From a virus: a stretch of 46,834 nucleotides of DNA. This document shows, in pieces, positions 1-6,656 of this stretch. The position numbers and the translations under genes are program-made. The stretch covers positions 1 to 46,834 of IMG/VR virus record IMGVR_UViG_3300032278_003045. One strand, written 5' to 3'. The notes under the pieces were generated by a model that worked only from the letters and a program-made list of their open reading frames with translations, was not told the DNA's origin and searched no databases. Within the stretch, counting starts at the first letter, position 1. Every line of letters begins with the position of its first letter.

Positions 1-334
1 TAAATCCTTTATGAAGACGAATACCTGTACGTGTATCACTTACTAATCTTACATCAACATCCGATAGTACATTTGCATCATTAGCCGTACCTCTAATAAT
101 AATTATTGATATTCCGTCTTCTTGTTTTACTTCAAAAGCAACTTCATCTTTTTGATTTCCACCACTATCGTAAATTGCTTTACAATATTCTGCGTGTTCA
201 ATGAGGGAGGAAATAGTAACTGGTAAATCTTTTTTACTGCCACTACCTAAATCATTATGTTTTTTGTCATCTTTGTTGTGCTTTGCACATCCACTAAGAC
301 TTAGAGCCAATATTATTATGAGCATCCACTTCAT
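1..334 (-). CDS. Class 3 lipase-like lipoprotein (N-terminal part, runs off the window)
   Basis: The reading frame opens with ATG at 334 and is still open at base 1, so only about 111 residues are visible. The N terminus is a lipoprotein signal: a short basic start, a hydrophobic run and lipobox LSLSGC with Cys16. A polar linker follows, then a helix around HAEYCKAIYD and a strand-turn IIIIRGTAND with VDVRLVSDT and RLHKGF. The RGT...D...H-GF order matches the first part of class 3 lipases (alpha/beta hydrolases acting on acylglycerols or phospholipids); the catalytic GxSxG lies beyond the window edge. It overlaps the upstream holin-like gene by 41 bases. Its placement after a holin suggests an envelope or lysis-related role, which is inference. 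A lipid-anchored protein of another alpha/beta-hydrolase family is the main alternative. Confidence 0.6.
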   Translation of the reverse strand, partial: MKWMLIIILALSLSGCAKHNKDDKKHNDLGSGSKKDLPVTISSLIEHAEYCKAIYDSGGNQKDEVAFEVKQEDGISIIIIRGTANDANVLSDVDVRLVSDTRTGIRLHKGF

Positions 335-581
335 CTTTTTTTCTCCATGCAGTTGCACTTAGTATAGCTCCGAATGATAAGTGAAACATTGCTCCTGCTT
401 GTAACGTAAGAGGTGCCCATCTACTCACACCTTCTGATGCACAATCTCTTAATGCACAATGTTCTGCCATTATCAAATTCCATATCAAAGGAGCAACAAA
501 AAAATCAATCAGGCAAAGAAACAAATAAACTAGTGCCGCCCAATCTCTCCAATGTCTATTAATTGTCTTATTGACACTCAT
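294..581 (-). CDS. Small holin-like membrane protein (95 aa)
   Basis: The protein has two clear hydrophobic segments, near residues 13-38 (WAALVYLFLCLIDFFVAPLI) and 56-78 (PLTLQAGAMFHLSFGAILSA), and a charged C-terminal tail. The pattern NRHWRDW at the start and W-x-PLTLQ-x-G-x-x-FH-x-x-x-GAI-x-x-x-x-AW near the end recalls small holins of marine podoviruses and myoviruses, which permeabilise the inner membrane at lysis. Two cysteines (CALRDC) lie in the loop between the segments. The ATG overlaps the stop of the 88 aa gene upstream by four bases (ATGA), indicating translational coupling. The downstream lipase-like lipoprotein starts within its 3' end. The holin role is a family-resemblance call; other holin-like proteins exist in the window. 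Confidence 0.55.
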   Translation of the reverse strand: MSVNKTINRHWRDWAALVYLFLCLIDFFVAPLIWNLIMAEHCALRDCASEGVSRWAPLTLQAGAMFHLSFGAILSATAWRKKDEVDAHNNIGSKS

Positions 582-844
582 TTCTCTTCCAGTTGATAAT
601 TATACGCCACCATGTCTCCTTTTTTCATTCCTTTAGGAATACCACGAAGAGGTCTAATAAAAACATGTATCATCATATTTCCCGTTGGTGAAGGAAATTT
701 GAATGCTGGTTTATTAGGTGCCATTCTCATTGGGATGTCATCAGTTGCATTGATTACATGTTTTGCAATCTTTCTTTTTCTGATTTCATCAGCCACATAT
801 TTATCAAGTTTATCATCTAGATTAAATTCTTTAATAGTTTTCAT
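578..844 (-). CDS. Hypothetical protein, 88 aa
   Basis: I do not recognise this family. The protein is soluble and basic, with a helical N terminus (MKTIKEFNLDDKLDKYVADE) and a likely beta-rich second half ending in GDMVAYNYQLEEK. The first seven residues (MKTIKEF) resemble the T4 capsid-targeting peptide (MKTYQEFIAE) but no L/I-x-E cleavage site follows, so the resemblance may be chance. It is coupled through ATGA to the holin-like gene and begins 4 bases after the stop of the acidic 108 aa gene. It probably belongs to the same late operon. Confidence 0.6.
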   Translation of the reverse strand: MKTIKEFNLDDKLDKYVADEIRKRKIAKHVINATDDIPMRMAPNKPAFKFPSPTGNMMIHVFIRPLRGIPKGMKKGDMVAYNYQLEEK

Positions 845-847
845 ATT

Positions 848-1174
848 CTACTTTTCTTTATAAAAGGCTTTACGATCTATTTCTTGTTTATCTTTAGGTA
901 AATGCCCTTTGGGTATATTCAAAGTCGGTTTCTTCTTGATGGGTGCTTTTTTGTGCATTTGAGGATTTGCTTTTTTGTGATCTGCATAAGCCTCATCTCC
1001 TTTATACCAGGCAGCCCGAACATCATCTTGATAATCTTCTGCCTTTACATCAGCATCTTCTTTGTTTGCTTCAGTATCTTTATCTTCTTTTTCATTTGTT
1101 TCTACTTCTTCTTCAGTAGTTTCTTCTCCACTAGATGGTTCAATATCTTTCATGAAGTCTCTAAAATGTTTCAT
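848..1174 (-). CDS. Acidic/basic two-part hypothetical protein, 108 aa
   Basis: No family recognised. Residues 10-47 are extremely acidic and disordered-looking (EETTEEEVETNEKEDKD), and residues 55-108 are basic (KKAPIKKKPTLNIPKGHLPK). The start MKHFRDFMKDIE resembles the N-terminal targeting peptide of T4 internal head proteins, as do several other proteins in this window. This composition would suit a prohead core or DNA-associated protein, but nothing in the sequence proves it. ATG at 1174 is preceded by AAAGG about ten bases upstream. It lies 18 bases downstream of the PycTM-like gene. Confidence 0.6.
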   Translation of the reverse strand: MKHFRDFMKDIEPSSGEETTEEEVETNEKEDKDTEANKEDADVKAEDYQDDVRAAWYKGDEAYADHKKANPQMHKKAPIKKKPTLNIPKGHLPKDKQEIDRKAFYKEK

Positions 1175-1192
1175 ATCATTAACCTTTGTTAG

Positions 1193-1795
1193 TTATATTA
1201 CTTGTTGTGTTATAAACACTAAAATTGCACTAGACATACCCCAAAGAAAACTGGTATAAGACCATTTAAGGTATTTATATTTCGTAAGTGCAAGAACTTT
1301 TCCTTGACCGTAAATATCTCCAGCCATCGAATCATATACGTTGTCATCTGTACTTAAAATTTCTGCATAATCTTCTTTATATTCATCTATATCTAAATGA
1401 GCAAAATGTCCAAAAAAGAGAGGATTAAAAAGAGGAGATTCTCTATCAATCTCTTTTGATCCTTTCACTTGTGGATAATCTGTATTTGGTATAATCGCAA
1501 AAATTGCAAATAATAATGCGAAAAAACTACCAACAGCAAATGTTAGTAATGGATATTTCATCACTTCATTATCTAAATTTGCTACTGTAACTGAAAATAC
1601 AATAGATGCAACTGTAATCATAATATTAGCTTTCTGATCGGCCATTAACCCCAATCTCATTTGATTACCATGATTAACTCTTAATATATTATCTACTGAA
1701 GTACGATTTTCTGGTACTTTATCAAAATGGTTTTCTTTTGACTCTCCGTTGACAAGAATTTCTTCCGACTTTGAGTAGCGTGTAACATGTCCCAA
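1193..1795 (-). CDS. Pycsar-effector-like (PycTM, DUF5706-type) membrane protein, 200 aa
   Basis: The protein has the layout of the PycTM/DUF5706 family: a soluble N terminus, then NHGNQMRLGLMADQKANIMI leading straight into two adjacent membrane segments (about residues 57-77 and 81-106), a soluble loop with NPLFFGHFAHLDIDEY, then DIYGQGKVLALTKYKYLKWS before a third C-terminal membrane segment (about 181-199). In bacterial Pycsar defence the TM effector disrupts the membrane after a uridylate cyclase makes cUMP or cCMP. No cyclase or other defence gene lies nearby, so it is not a complete Pycsar system. It could act as a decoy or interfering effector, a superinfection-exclusion protein, or a lysis factor. 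The start codon appears to be TTG at 1795 with AAGGAA upstream; no ATG is available before Met46. Family call is from pattern memory only. Confidence 0.6.
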   Translation of the reverse strand: MGHVTRYSKSEEILVNGESKENHFDKVPENRTSVDNILRVNHGNQMRLGLMADQKANIMITVASIVFSVTVANLDNEVMKYPLLTFAVGSFFALLFAIFAIIPNTDYPQVKGSKEIDRESPLFNPLFFGHFAHLDIDEYKEDYAEILSTDDNVYDSMAGDIYGQGKVLALTKYKYLKWSYTSFLWGMSSAILVFITQQVI

Positions 1796-1803
1796 ATACT
1801 TCC

Positions 1804-2892
1804 TTATTTAAGAGGTGGTGCATATAATAATCCTCCATGAATGTATAATCGGTTCAATCCTCGTTTCAATCCAAGTGGGGTGTTTATGCCCACGTTCCGT
1901 TCATATATTTCTTTATAATTCCCTACTTGTTTAATTATATTATAAGACCAAGTTGCACTCAGTCCAAGTTTATCTCCAAGATGGGGATAGTCTTTTCCAT
2001 TTTTCTCTCCCATAAATCTTTGGATATATGGGTCTATGTTGTCTTTAAAGTTATCTATGTTTTTAGAATCAATTCCCATTTCTTCTGCAATAAAAAGAAC
2101 ATATACTGTCCATCGAACAACATCTGACCATTTCTGATCTCCATACTTAACAACTGGTCCTAGTGGTTCTTTTGAGATAATCTCTGGAAGTATCATGTGC
2201 CGTTCTGGATCCGCAAAACTCAATCGATTTGATGCAAGACCAGACCTGTCTGTTCCATACATATCACATTCACCACTTTTATATACGTTCTTTGTTTTTT
2301 CTGTGGGTTTTACTGCTATAGGAATATAACTTATTCCATGCAATTCAAAGAAGTCTGCAATGTTCTTTGCGGCTGTTCCAGTTGAACTAAAACATATCTT
2401 TGCGCCCTCTAGTTGTTTTGCGGATGATACTCCAAGAGTCTTCCTTACAATAAATCCTTGTCCATCATAAAATGTAGTGGGTAAAAATTCTAGTTTTTTT
2501 GTAACATTCCTCGTATAAGTAAATGTGGTTGTTGCAGAAAGAACATCTATAGAACCATCTACCAAAAAATCAAATCGTGTCTTTCCATTGACTATAGTAA
2601 ATTCAATATTATTCGCATTTCCGAACATTGCGGCCGCAATAGCACGACAAATATCAACATCAAATCCTTCCCACTTAGAGCCCTCTTCGCTTCCCCATGT
2701 TTCTTGAGAGAAACCAGGAAACTCATCATTAGTTCCACATATAACATATCCTCTTTGTTTTACTCGATCAAACGTTGAACTATATGTGGGATTATACTCT
2801 GTAACATTGTCTAAACCATGAGCAACAGAACCAGAAGCAAATAACCAGAATGACCATATTAAAGCTACTAATACTTTTCCCACCATTATCAT
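1804..2892 (-). CDS. aapJ: General L-amino acid ABC transporter substrate-binding protein (AapJ/BztA type)
   Basis: This 362-residue protein matches the AapJ/BztA family along its whole length. An N-terminal signal peptide (VGKVLVALIWSFWLFASGSVA) is followed by the typical RGYVICGTNDEFPGFS start of lobe 1, then GFDVDICRAIAAAMFG, ARTDFL-like KTRFDFLVDGSIDVLSATTT, YYDGQGF-type FYDGQGFIVRK, CDMYGTDRSGLAS, ILPEIISKEPLGPVVKYGD, and the C-terminal NYKEIYERNVG and GLLYAPP. In Rhizobium and relatives AapJ delivers many L-amino acids to AapQMP. No permease or ATPase genes are present here, so the phage product would have to work with the host transporter. The ATG overlaps the TGA of the cytochrome gene, so both are translated together. 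Confidence 0.92.
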   Translation of the reverse strand: MIMVGKVLVALIWSFWLFASGSVAHGLDNVTEYNPTYSSTFDRVKQRGYVICGTNDEFPGFSQETWGSEEGSKWEGFDVDICRAIAAAMFGNANNIEFTIVNGKTRFDFLVDGSIDVLSATTTFTYTRNVTKKLEFLPTTFYDGQGFIVRKTLGVSSAKQLEGAKICFSSTGTAAKNIADFFELHGISYIPIAVKPTEKTKNVYKSGECDMYGTDRSGLASNRLSFADPERHMILPEIISKEPLGPVVKYGDQKWSDVVRWTVYVLFIAEEMGIDSKNIDNFKDNIDPYIQRFMGEKNGKDYPHLGDKLGLSATWSYNIIKQVGNYKEIYERNVGINTPLGLKRGLNRLYIHGGLLYAPPLK

Positions 2893-3341
2893 TGTAATGC
2901 CCGATATATAGCTAATAGTTCTGGATCTGCTAACGGAGTAGACATAGTATAATATCGTTGATGTCCAACCGACATAAAGGACTTGATATCAGAAAAACTA
3001 GGATATTTTGACAAGAGATTATGAAGAAGATAATCTGGACTTAAATGACAAGATGCACATTGATTATCTTTTGCAAATACTCTAGTTGATTTTTTAAATC
3101 TTTCTGATTGTATTAATACAGAAGTAAGATCCTTTTCCATCCATTCGACTTTTTTATTGATGTCTGGAATTAGAAAAAAGATTGTATAGACTAATAGTGC
3201 AATTATAGTGTATATCCATATTTTACTTGATGCAACTAAATTTTTTGTTTCTATTTCAATTTGTTTTACTGGTTCCAATTCCATTACATCGACATGTTCA
3301 TCAGCTTCTTTTTTTGTAGCACGTTGTTGTTGCTCTGCCAT
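2889..3341 (-). CDS. Membrane-anchored monohaem cytochrome c-like protein, 150 aa
   Basis: Residues 1-40 are charged and probably cytoplasmic. Residues 41-59 form a single membrane helix (IWIYTIIALLVYTIFFLIP). The outer domain carries one haem c site, C95-A-S-C98-H99, followed by a helical region and YYTMSTPLADPELLAIYRAL, where Met133 is a plausible sixth haem ligand and the last helix resembles the end of class I cytochromes c. Such a protein would sit on the periplasmic face and exchange electrons with respiratory complexes. It depends on host cytochrome c maturation. It starts with ATG 8 bases downstream of a small membrane protein and is coupled to aapJ. Neither the partner nor the direction of electron flow can be read from the sequence. 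Confidence 0.75.
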   Translation of the reverse strand: MAEQQQRATKKEADEHVDVMELEPVKQIEIETKNLVASSKIWIYTIIALLVYTIFFLIPDINKKVEWMEKDLTSVLIQSERFKKSTRVFAKDNQCASCHLSPDYLLHNLLSKYPSFSDIKSFMSVGHQRYYTMSTPLADPELLAIYRALQ

Positions 3342-3349
3342 AATCTACC

Positions 3350-3688
3350 TCACTTCCCAATCTTTAATTTTGTGGTGATTTGTTGTTGAAACCATTTCAA
3401 GACTATTGGAATACTTACATTTGAAGTAAGTCCAAACAAATATCCTACTGGATATCTGTATTCTTTATAGTCTGAAAGTTGTGGAATATCTACAAATACA
3501 ATAGATATCAACAAATAACCAGTCACAGACATGCCCATATTAATGCATAAGTCTAGAAGAATTAGCCCCCATTTCCCTGCGTATTTGTCTTTATTATCTT
3601 GTCGATAGTTAAATAGGAAGATCCAAAATGATGAAAATATCACAAGTCCCATCATTACAAGTTCATCCGTCTGAAATATATGTTCCAT
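3350..3688 (-). CDS. Small membrane protein with three hydrophobic segments, 112 aa
   Basis: Three hydrophobic stretches are visible: residues 11-27 (VMMGLVIFSSFWIFLFN), 41-68 (GLILLDLCINMGMSVTGYLL and following) and 80-98 (YPVGYLFGLTSNVSIPIVLK). The tail is short and basic. The layout, including a last helix followed by Q/K-rich residues, resembles LydA-like (superfamily III) holins, but I would not assign it on this alone. A good Shine-Dalgarno sequence (AAGGAG) lies 4 bases before the ATG at 3688. It is the first gene of the run cytochrome-aapJ-PycTM-like, so it could equally support the cytochrome in the membrane. Confidence 0.6.
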   Translation of the reverse strand: MEHIFQTDELVMMGLVIFSSFWIFLFNYRQDNKDKYAGKWGLILLDLCINMGMSVTGYLLISIVFVDIPQLSDYKEYRYPVGYLFGLTSNVSIPIVLKWFQQQITTKLKIGK

Positions 3689-3695
3689 TATCTCC

Positions 3696-4289
3696 TTAAT
3701 ACTTTATTGAGTCCATATTTGATATTTTTATGACTTTTTTTCCTTGTCTATTCCCTTGAAATTTTCCTGTCATATCATATGTTGGAGGCCATGCATCCCA
3801 TCCTTTGGATCCTTTTTCTATTTGTTTTTTCTGTAAACTAATATCGCCATATTTTTCAAGATATGCAGTTGCATCTTTAACATCATATGTTACAAGTCTT
3901 GCTGGACCTGTCCAACCACTAATCACTTGACCAACTGCATTTACTCTTTCATGACTAACATAATAAGCTCCCTTGGGATATAAGAATTTTCCCGTTCTGT
4001 CTGGACCTATGATAGTCATATACAATGCAGTAGGTTTTTGTTCATCATCATGAATTCTATTATCAGTTCCTTTTATATTTCCAGCCTGTACTCCCGATTT
4101 AGAATCATCCATATAAAGAAATTTAGCCAAAACAATAAAATCACTTGACTTGCGTTGTTTGTTCTTATTTAAATCATTAACAGTATATTTGGTGATGTCT
4201 TTAGATGCCGAAGGCATCTCTTCATCCTTCCAATTCTTTTCTTCTTTATATGCTTGACCAAATTCAGTAAAAGATTTAAATGTTTTCAT
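3696..4289 (-). CDS. Hypothetical protein, 197 aa, possible internal head protein
   Basis: I do not recognise the family. The N terminus MKTFKSFTEFGQAYKEE resembles the T4 capsid-targeting peptide but lacks the L/I-x-E site. The body looks like a mixed alpha/beta domain with VLAKFLYMDDSKSG, YMTIIGPDRTGKFLYPKGAY and GWDAWPPTYDMTGKFQGNR; no catalytic motif stands out. The protein follows the metalloprotease-like gene (8-base gap), which has a similar and better targeting-like N terminus, so the two may be co-packaged. A 7-bp perfect hairpin (AGATGCC, 3-base loop) lies within the coding sequence at 4203-4219; it is probably just codons. Confidence 0.55.
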   Translation of the reverse strand: MKTFKSFTEFGQAYKEEKNWKDEEMPSASKDITKYTVNDLNKNKQRKSSDFIVLAKFLYMDDSKSGVQAGNIKGTDNRIHDDEQKPTALYMTIIGPDRTGKFLYPKGAYYVSHERVNAVGQVISGWTGPARLVTYDVKDATAYLEKYGDISLQKKQIEKGSKGWDAWPPTYDMTGKFQGNRQGKKVIKISNMDSIKY

Positions 4290-4297
4290 ATAATTAT

Positions 4298-5074
4298 TTA
4301 GTTTATTCTTTTGTTATCTAGAGCTTTTTGTACGCCCACAACAAACTTTTTGCTTGCTATTTTATATTTTTTAGGTGCATGTTTTTTCAATATTTTAAAG
4401 AATCTAGATAGATCCATATGTTTTTGTAATGATGTATTATATCTTCTGGCGGCTAAAAATTCACCTATTTCAGACCTTATTGTGGGATCAAACTCTTTTT
4501 GTGAAGTAAAATATTCTATATCATCCTCGTTACTGCCTGCTTGTACTTGTTTTTCAGATTTATTTGAAAGAAAAACATCTTGAACATAATGCATTAATTC
4601 ATGTTTTAAATCTGCTTGCATTCTTGTAAGGCTTTGATCAATTATTAATAATGCTTCATCTTTTTTATCTGCATCTCTGATTTCTTTTACATAATTGGAC
4701 ACATAAAACGTAATCGCAGGGTTGCCCGTTTTTTCATGTTCACTATCGTAATAAGAATTATAATTAGCGTATTTTATATCATAGATCATGAATAATGTAA
4801 TATTTTTGCTTGAATCTACATCTGGATCTGGATAGGGCATATCTTGATGGGGGTTTTTATATGATGAAGTTGATTTGGTAATAGAGGATCTAATAAAACG
4901 CCTTATCCCATACTTTTTCGCAACCTTTTTAACTTCCTTAGCGAAATCTAATTCTGTCTCTGCTATCATGTGTGAGAAAGCAAATGTGAATAGGGCGTTT
5001 TCGAATTGTTTATATATCTTGGAGGGTATTTGAATTAATCCTTCGTTCAACGCAAACTTCTGAAAAGTCTTCAT
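4298..5074 (-). CDS. HExxH zinc metalloprotease-like protein with capsid-targeting-like N terminus, 258 aa
   Basis: Residues 156-168 read LKHELMHYVQDVF, with H158-E159-x-x-H162 as the zinc-binding and catalytic motif in a helix. Glu202 or Glu205 (in SEIGEFLAAR) could be the third zinc ligand of a gluzincin-like fold. The upstream part has strands such as ITLFMIYDIKYANY and AITFYVSNYVKEI and a basic helical start. The N terminus MKTFQKFALNE matches the T4 internal-protein targeting peptide MKTYQEFIAE, with L-N-E at residues 9-11 fitting the prohead protease consensus. This suggests a protein loaded into the head and injected with DNA, to act on a host protein. The start at 5074 overlaps the preceding gene by 65 bases but is supported by the peptide. 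No substrate can be inferred. Confidence 0.6.
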   Translation of the reverse strand: MKTFQKFALNEGLIQIPSKIYKQFENALFTFAFSHMIAETELDFAKEVKKVAKKYGIRRFIRSSITKSTSSYKNPHQDMPYPDPDVDSSKNITLFMIYDIKYANYNSYYDSEHEKTGNPAITFYVSNYVKEIRDADKKDEALLIIDQSLTRMQADLKHELMHYVQDVFLSNKSEKQVQAGSNEDDIEYFTSQKEFDPTIRSEIGEFLAARRYNTSLQKHMDLSRFFKILKKHAPKKYKIASKKFVVGVQKALDNKRIN

Positions 5075-5294
5075 TTTCTTCTTCCGACCATTGGTTTATA
5101 AAATGTTCAGCAACATCAGCTTCGCAGTCATCAAAAAGATAAATAATATCTTCTCTACAAATTTTAACGCTATCACTATCTTCATAAAAATAATCCGGCA
5201 AAAACTCCAAATCGTTAAAACATTCAATATTTTGCACAGCATCTTCAATAGCTATAATATTAATTTTCTTTTTTTTCTTATGAGGTCTTCTCAT
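5010..5294 (-). CDS. Acidic hypothetical protein, 94 aa
   Basis: No family recognised. The protein begins with a very basic stretch (MRRPHKKKKKIN) and continues as an acidic domain with EDAVQNIECFNDLEFLPDYF and NQWSEEENEDFSEVCVE. I chose the ATG at 5294 over an upstream TTG because AGGAGG lies nine bases before it; this leaves a 17-base overlap with the previous gene. Its 3' end overlaps the metalloprotease-like gene by 65 bases, unusually long even for this genome. Confidence 0.55.
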   Translation of the reverse strand: MRRPHKKKKKINIIAIEDAVQNIECFNDLEFLPDYFYEDSDSVKICREDIIYLFDDCEADVAEHFINQWSEEENEDFSEVCVERRINSNTLQDI

Positions 5295-5511
5295 CTTCGT
5301 TTTCCTCCTGAGAAATATCTTTAGCTTTATCAAAGACAACTTCGGAATGGGGAATTTCTGATGAGGGCAATAAACTTCGGGCTATTTCAACTTTTTTAGC
5401 ACCAAGTTCGGACAATACTCTATCATTCATCAATGCGGAAAAAACATCCTTTGCTTGGGTATGATCTCCGTCTGAAATCTTATTTAAAAGATCACTTGAG
5501 CTATAATCCAT
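5278..5511 (-). CDS. Small conserved-looking protein, 77 aa, possible prohead core-type component
   Basis: The protein is helical with the pattern DLLNKISDGDHTQAKDVFSA followed by LMNDRVLSELGAKKVEIARS and an acidic disordered tail (SQEENEDEKTS). Small proteins with the same build (G/D-x-x-x-A-x-x-x-F-x-x-x-M-x-x-(K/R)...K-x-E-(I/V)-A) are frequent beside capsid genes of marine T4-like phages and some are annotated as prohead core-like. I regard that as a resemblance, not an assignment. It is the first gene downstream of a TATAAATA late-promoter match at 5557-5564, which fits late expression of this gene and the two after it. Confidence 0.55.
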   Translation of the reverse strand: MDYSSSDLLNKISDGDHTQAKDVFSALMNDRVLSELGAKKVEIARSLLPSSEIPHSEVVFDKAKDISQEENEDEKTS

Positions 5512-5552
5512 TAAGTCTCCTATAGTGGGGTTGTGTGATATATTTATTATTA

Positions 5553-6152
5553 TTAATATTTATACTCTGTAAATTCAACGATATTGTGATTTTTAAATTT
5601 ATTTGAGCCATTCAAACTTAAAAAATCAGTAATTTCGAAATTAAAATTATCTTTATTTAATGCAAATAAGAAGTAATCCATATTCTTGTATTTCCAATCA
5701 TTCTCCCGTATATGTTGTAAATGTGCTTTTCTTCCTTCGTCTGAATCATATGTTTTACACTCTATAATTGAAAGAGTTGGGACATGAAATATGTCATAAT
5801 ACATGTATTCCCATTCTGTAACATTTTTTTCTTCATGATATGTTTCCCATGCACCATTATTTTTTCTCATCATTTCTTTTGATATTTTTCTATCTTTAGT
5901 TTTCAATAAGAATTGACCCGGTCGATAGCCCACAAAATACTTCTTGCAATTTATCATATTGATAGGTTTAAAGTCGGGAAGTTGTTTACAAATAGATCGT
6001 TCAATCAATTCACCATCATAAATTTGTTGAGCATGTTGTAAAATTGTATGTATGTGAGGATTTCTGGGTTTTGGATACATGTATTGCGCTTTTGCTAAAG
6101 CATCTTCAAATGCATATCCATTTGGATCATTATTATCTTTCAATATAAACAT
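5553..6152 (-). CDS. PD-(D/E)XK nuclease-like protein, 199 aa
   Basis: No close family recognised, but residues 117-136 contain MYYDIFHVPTLSIIECKTYD: an acidic residue (D120), a hydrophobic strand, then E131-x-K133. This is the core of PD-(D/E)XK nucleases, with the Glu and Lys on adjacent positions of a beta strand. A second charged cluster (RKAHLQHIRENDW) follows, as in many such folds. Earlier residues include YRPGQFLLKTKDRKISKEMM, which could contact DNA. T4-like phages use such enzymes for host DNA degradation, recombination or protection. The gene lies between the Na/Pi transporter and the late promoter. A non-nuclease role is possible, since the motif is short. Confidence 0.5.
   Translation of the reverse strand: MFILKDNNDPNGYAFEDALAKAQYMYPKPRNPHIHTILQHAQQIYDGELIERSICKQLPDFKPINMINCKKYFVGYRPGQFLLKTKDRKISKEMMRKNNGAWETYHEEKNVTEWEYMYYDIFHVPTLSIIECKTYDSDEGRKAHLQHIRENDWKYKNMDYFLFALNKDNFNFEITDFLSLNGSNKFKNHNIVEFTEYKY
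5557..5564 (-). promoter_or_regulatory. T4-type late promoter TATAAATA
   Basis: The minus strand carries an exact copy of the T4 late promoter -10 element, TATAAATA, 46 bases upstream of the ATG at 5511 and overlapping the last codons of the nuclease-like gene. T4 late promoters need only this element plus gp55/gp33 and the sliding clamp. Position before a block of internal-protein candidates fits late transcription. The flanking sequence is AT-rich, so chance occurrence is possible. Confidence 0.5.
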
Positions 6153-6161
6153 AATTAAGTT

Positions 6162-6656
6162 TTAGAATCGTGATACAAACCTTGCAATAGGTTGAACAAA
6201 AGGAAGCAAAGCAATTGCCATAAGAGCATTAACTCCCGTATGAACAATAGCTATTTGTTTTGTAATTCCTTGAGGCATTCCATCAGAAACCATTATTCCC
6301 GCTAACCAGATAGTACCAGTGGTTCCAATATTGGCTCCCAATACTGCCGCAATCGCAGATGGTAGAGGTAATGCACCTGAAGCTACAAGTCCTATTATTG
6401 CAGTTGTAGAAAGTGATGAAGATTGCCAGAGAAGAGTACACGCAATTGCTCCAAAAAACATAAAATAAGGATTGTGTATGAAATATTCAAGATGTTCTAA
6501 TTTACCCATTGATTTCATGCCACCAGAAAACATTTTTAAACCAATGTAAAAAATCACTAACCCTAAAAGGGTCTGCATAATGGGATTATTAAATTCCATA
6601 AGATTTCCTTTTTTATATTTCCATCTATCGTAAAGTGTTCTATGTTTCTTTTTCAT
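6162..6656 (-). CDS. Single-repeat Na/Pi cotransporter-like membrane protein (NptA/PF02690 type), 164 aa
   Basis: The protein shows one Na/Pi-cotransporter repeat: a helix at 29-47, then TLLWQSSSLSTTAIIGLVAS with the Q78-S-S-S81 signature, followed by GALPLPSAIAAVLGANIGTT (GANIGTT is the second hallmark) and a final helix ALMAIALLPFVQP. Bacterial members usually have two inverted repeats with two QSSS motifs plus a PhoU-like domain and are over 500 residues; this one is only half. It may work as a homodimer, or pair with a host half. Phosphate uptake would serve phage DNA synthesis. ATG at 6656 overlaps the guaC stop by one base (TAATG). Met20 is an alternative start. Confidence 0.8.
   Translation of the reverse strand: MKKKHRTLYDRWKYKKGNLMEFNNPIMQTLLGLVIFYIGLKMFSGGMKSMGKLEHLEYFIHNPYFMFFGAIACTLLWQSSSLSTTAIIGLVASGALPLPSAIAAVLGANIGTTGTIWLAGIMVSDGMPQGITKQIAIVHTGVNALMAIALLPFVQPIARFVSRF

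Noticed and set aside
902-1192. Plus-strand ORF rich in Phe, Ile and Ser
   Set aside because: Typical antisense shadow of Lys/Glu-rich genes; no ribosome binding site. The same holds for other plus-strand ORFs (for example 8838-9179 and 36486-36749).
1272-1279. TATAAATA late promoter inside the PycTM-like gene
   Set aside because: It encodes Lys-Tyr codons and is about 100 bases from the next start; similar in-gene copies occur at 23702 and 35948.
1193-1795. Complete Pycsar defence system
   Set aside because: No nucleotidyl cyclase gene is present in the window on either strand, so only an effector-like protein can be claimed.
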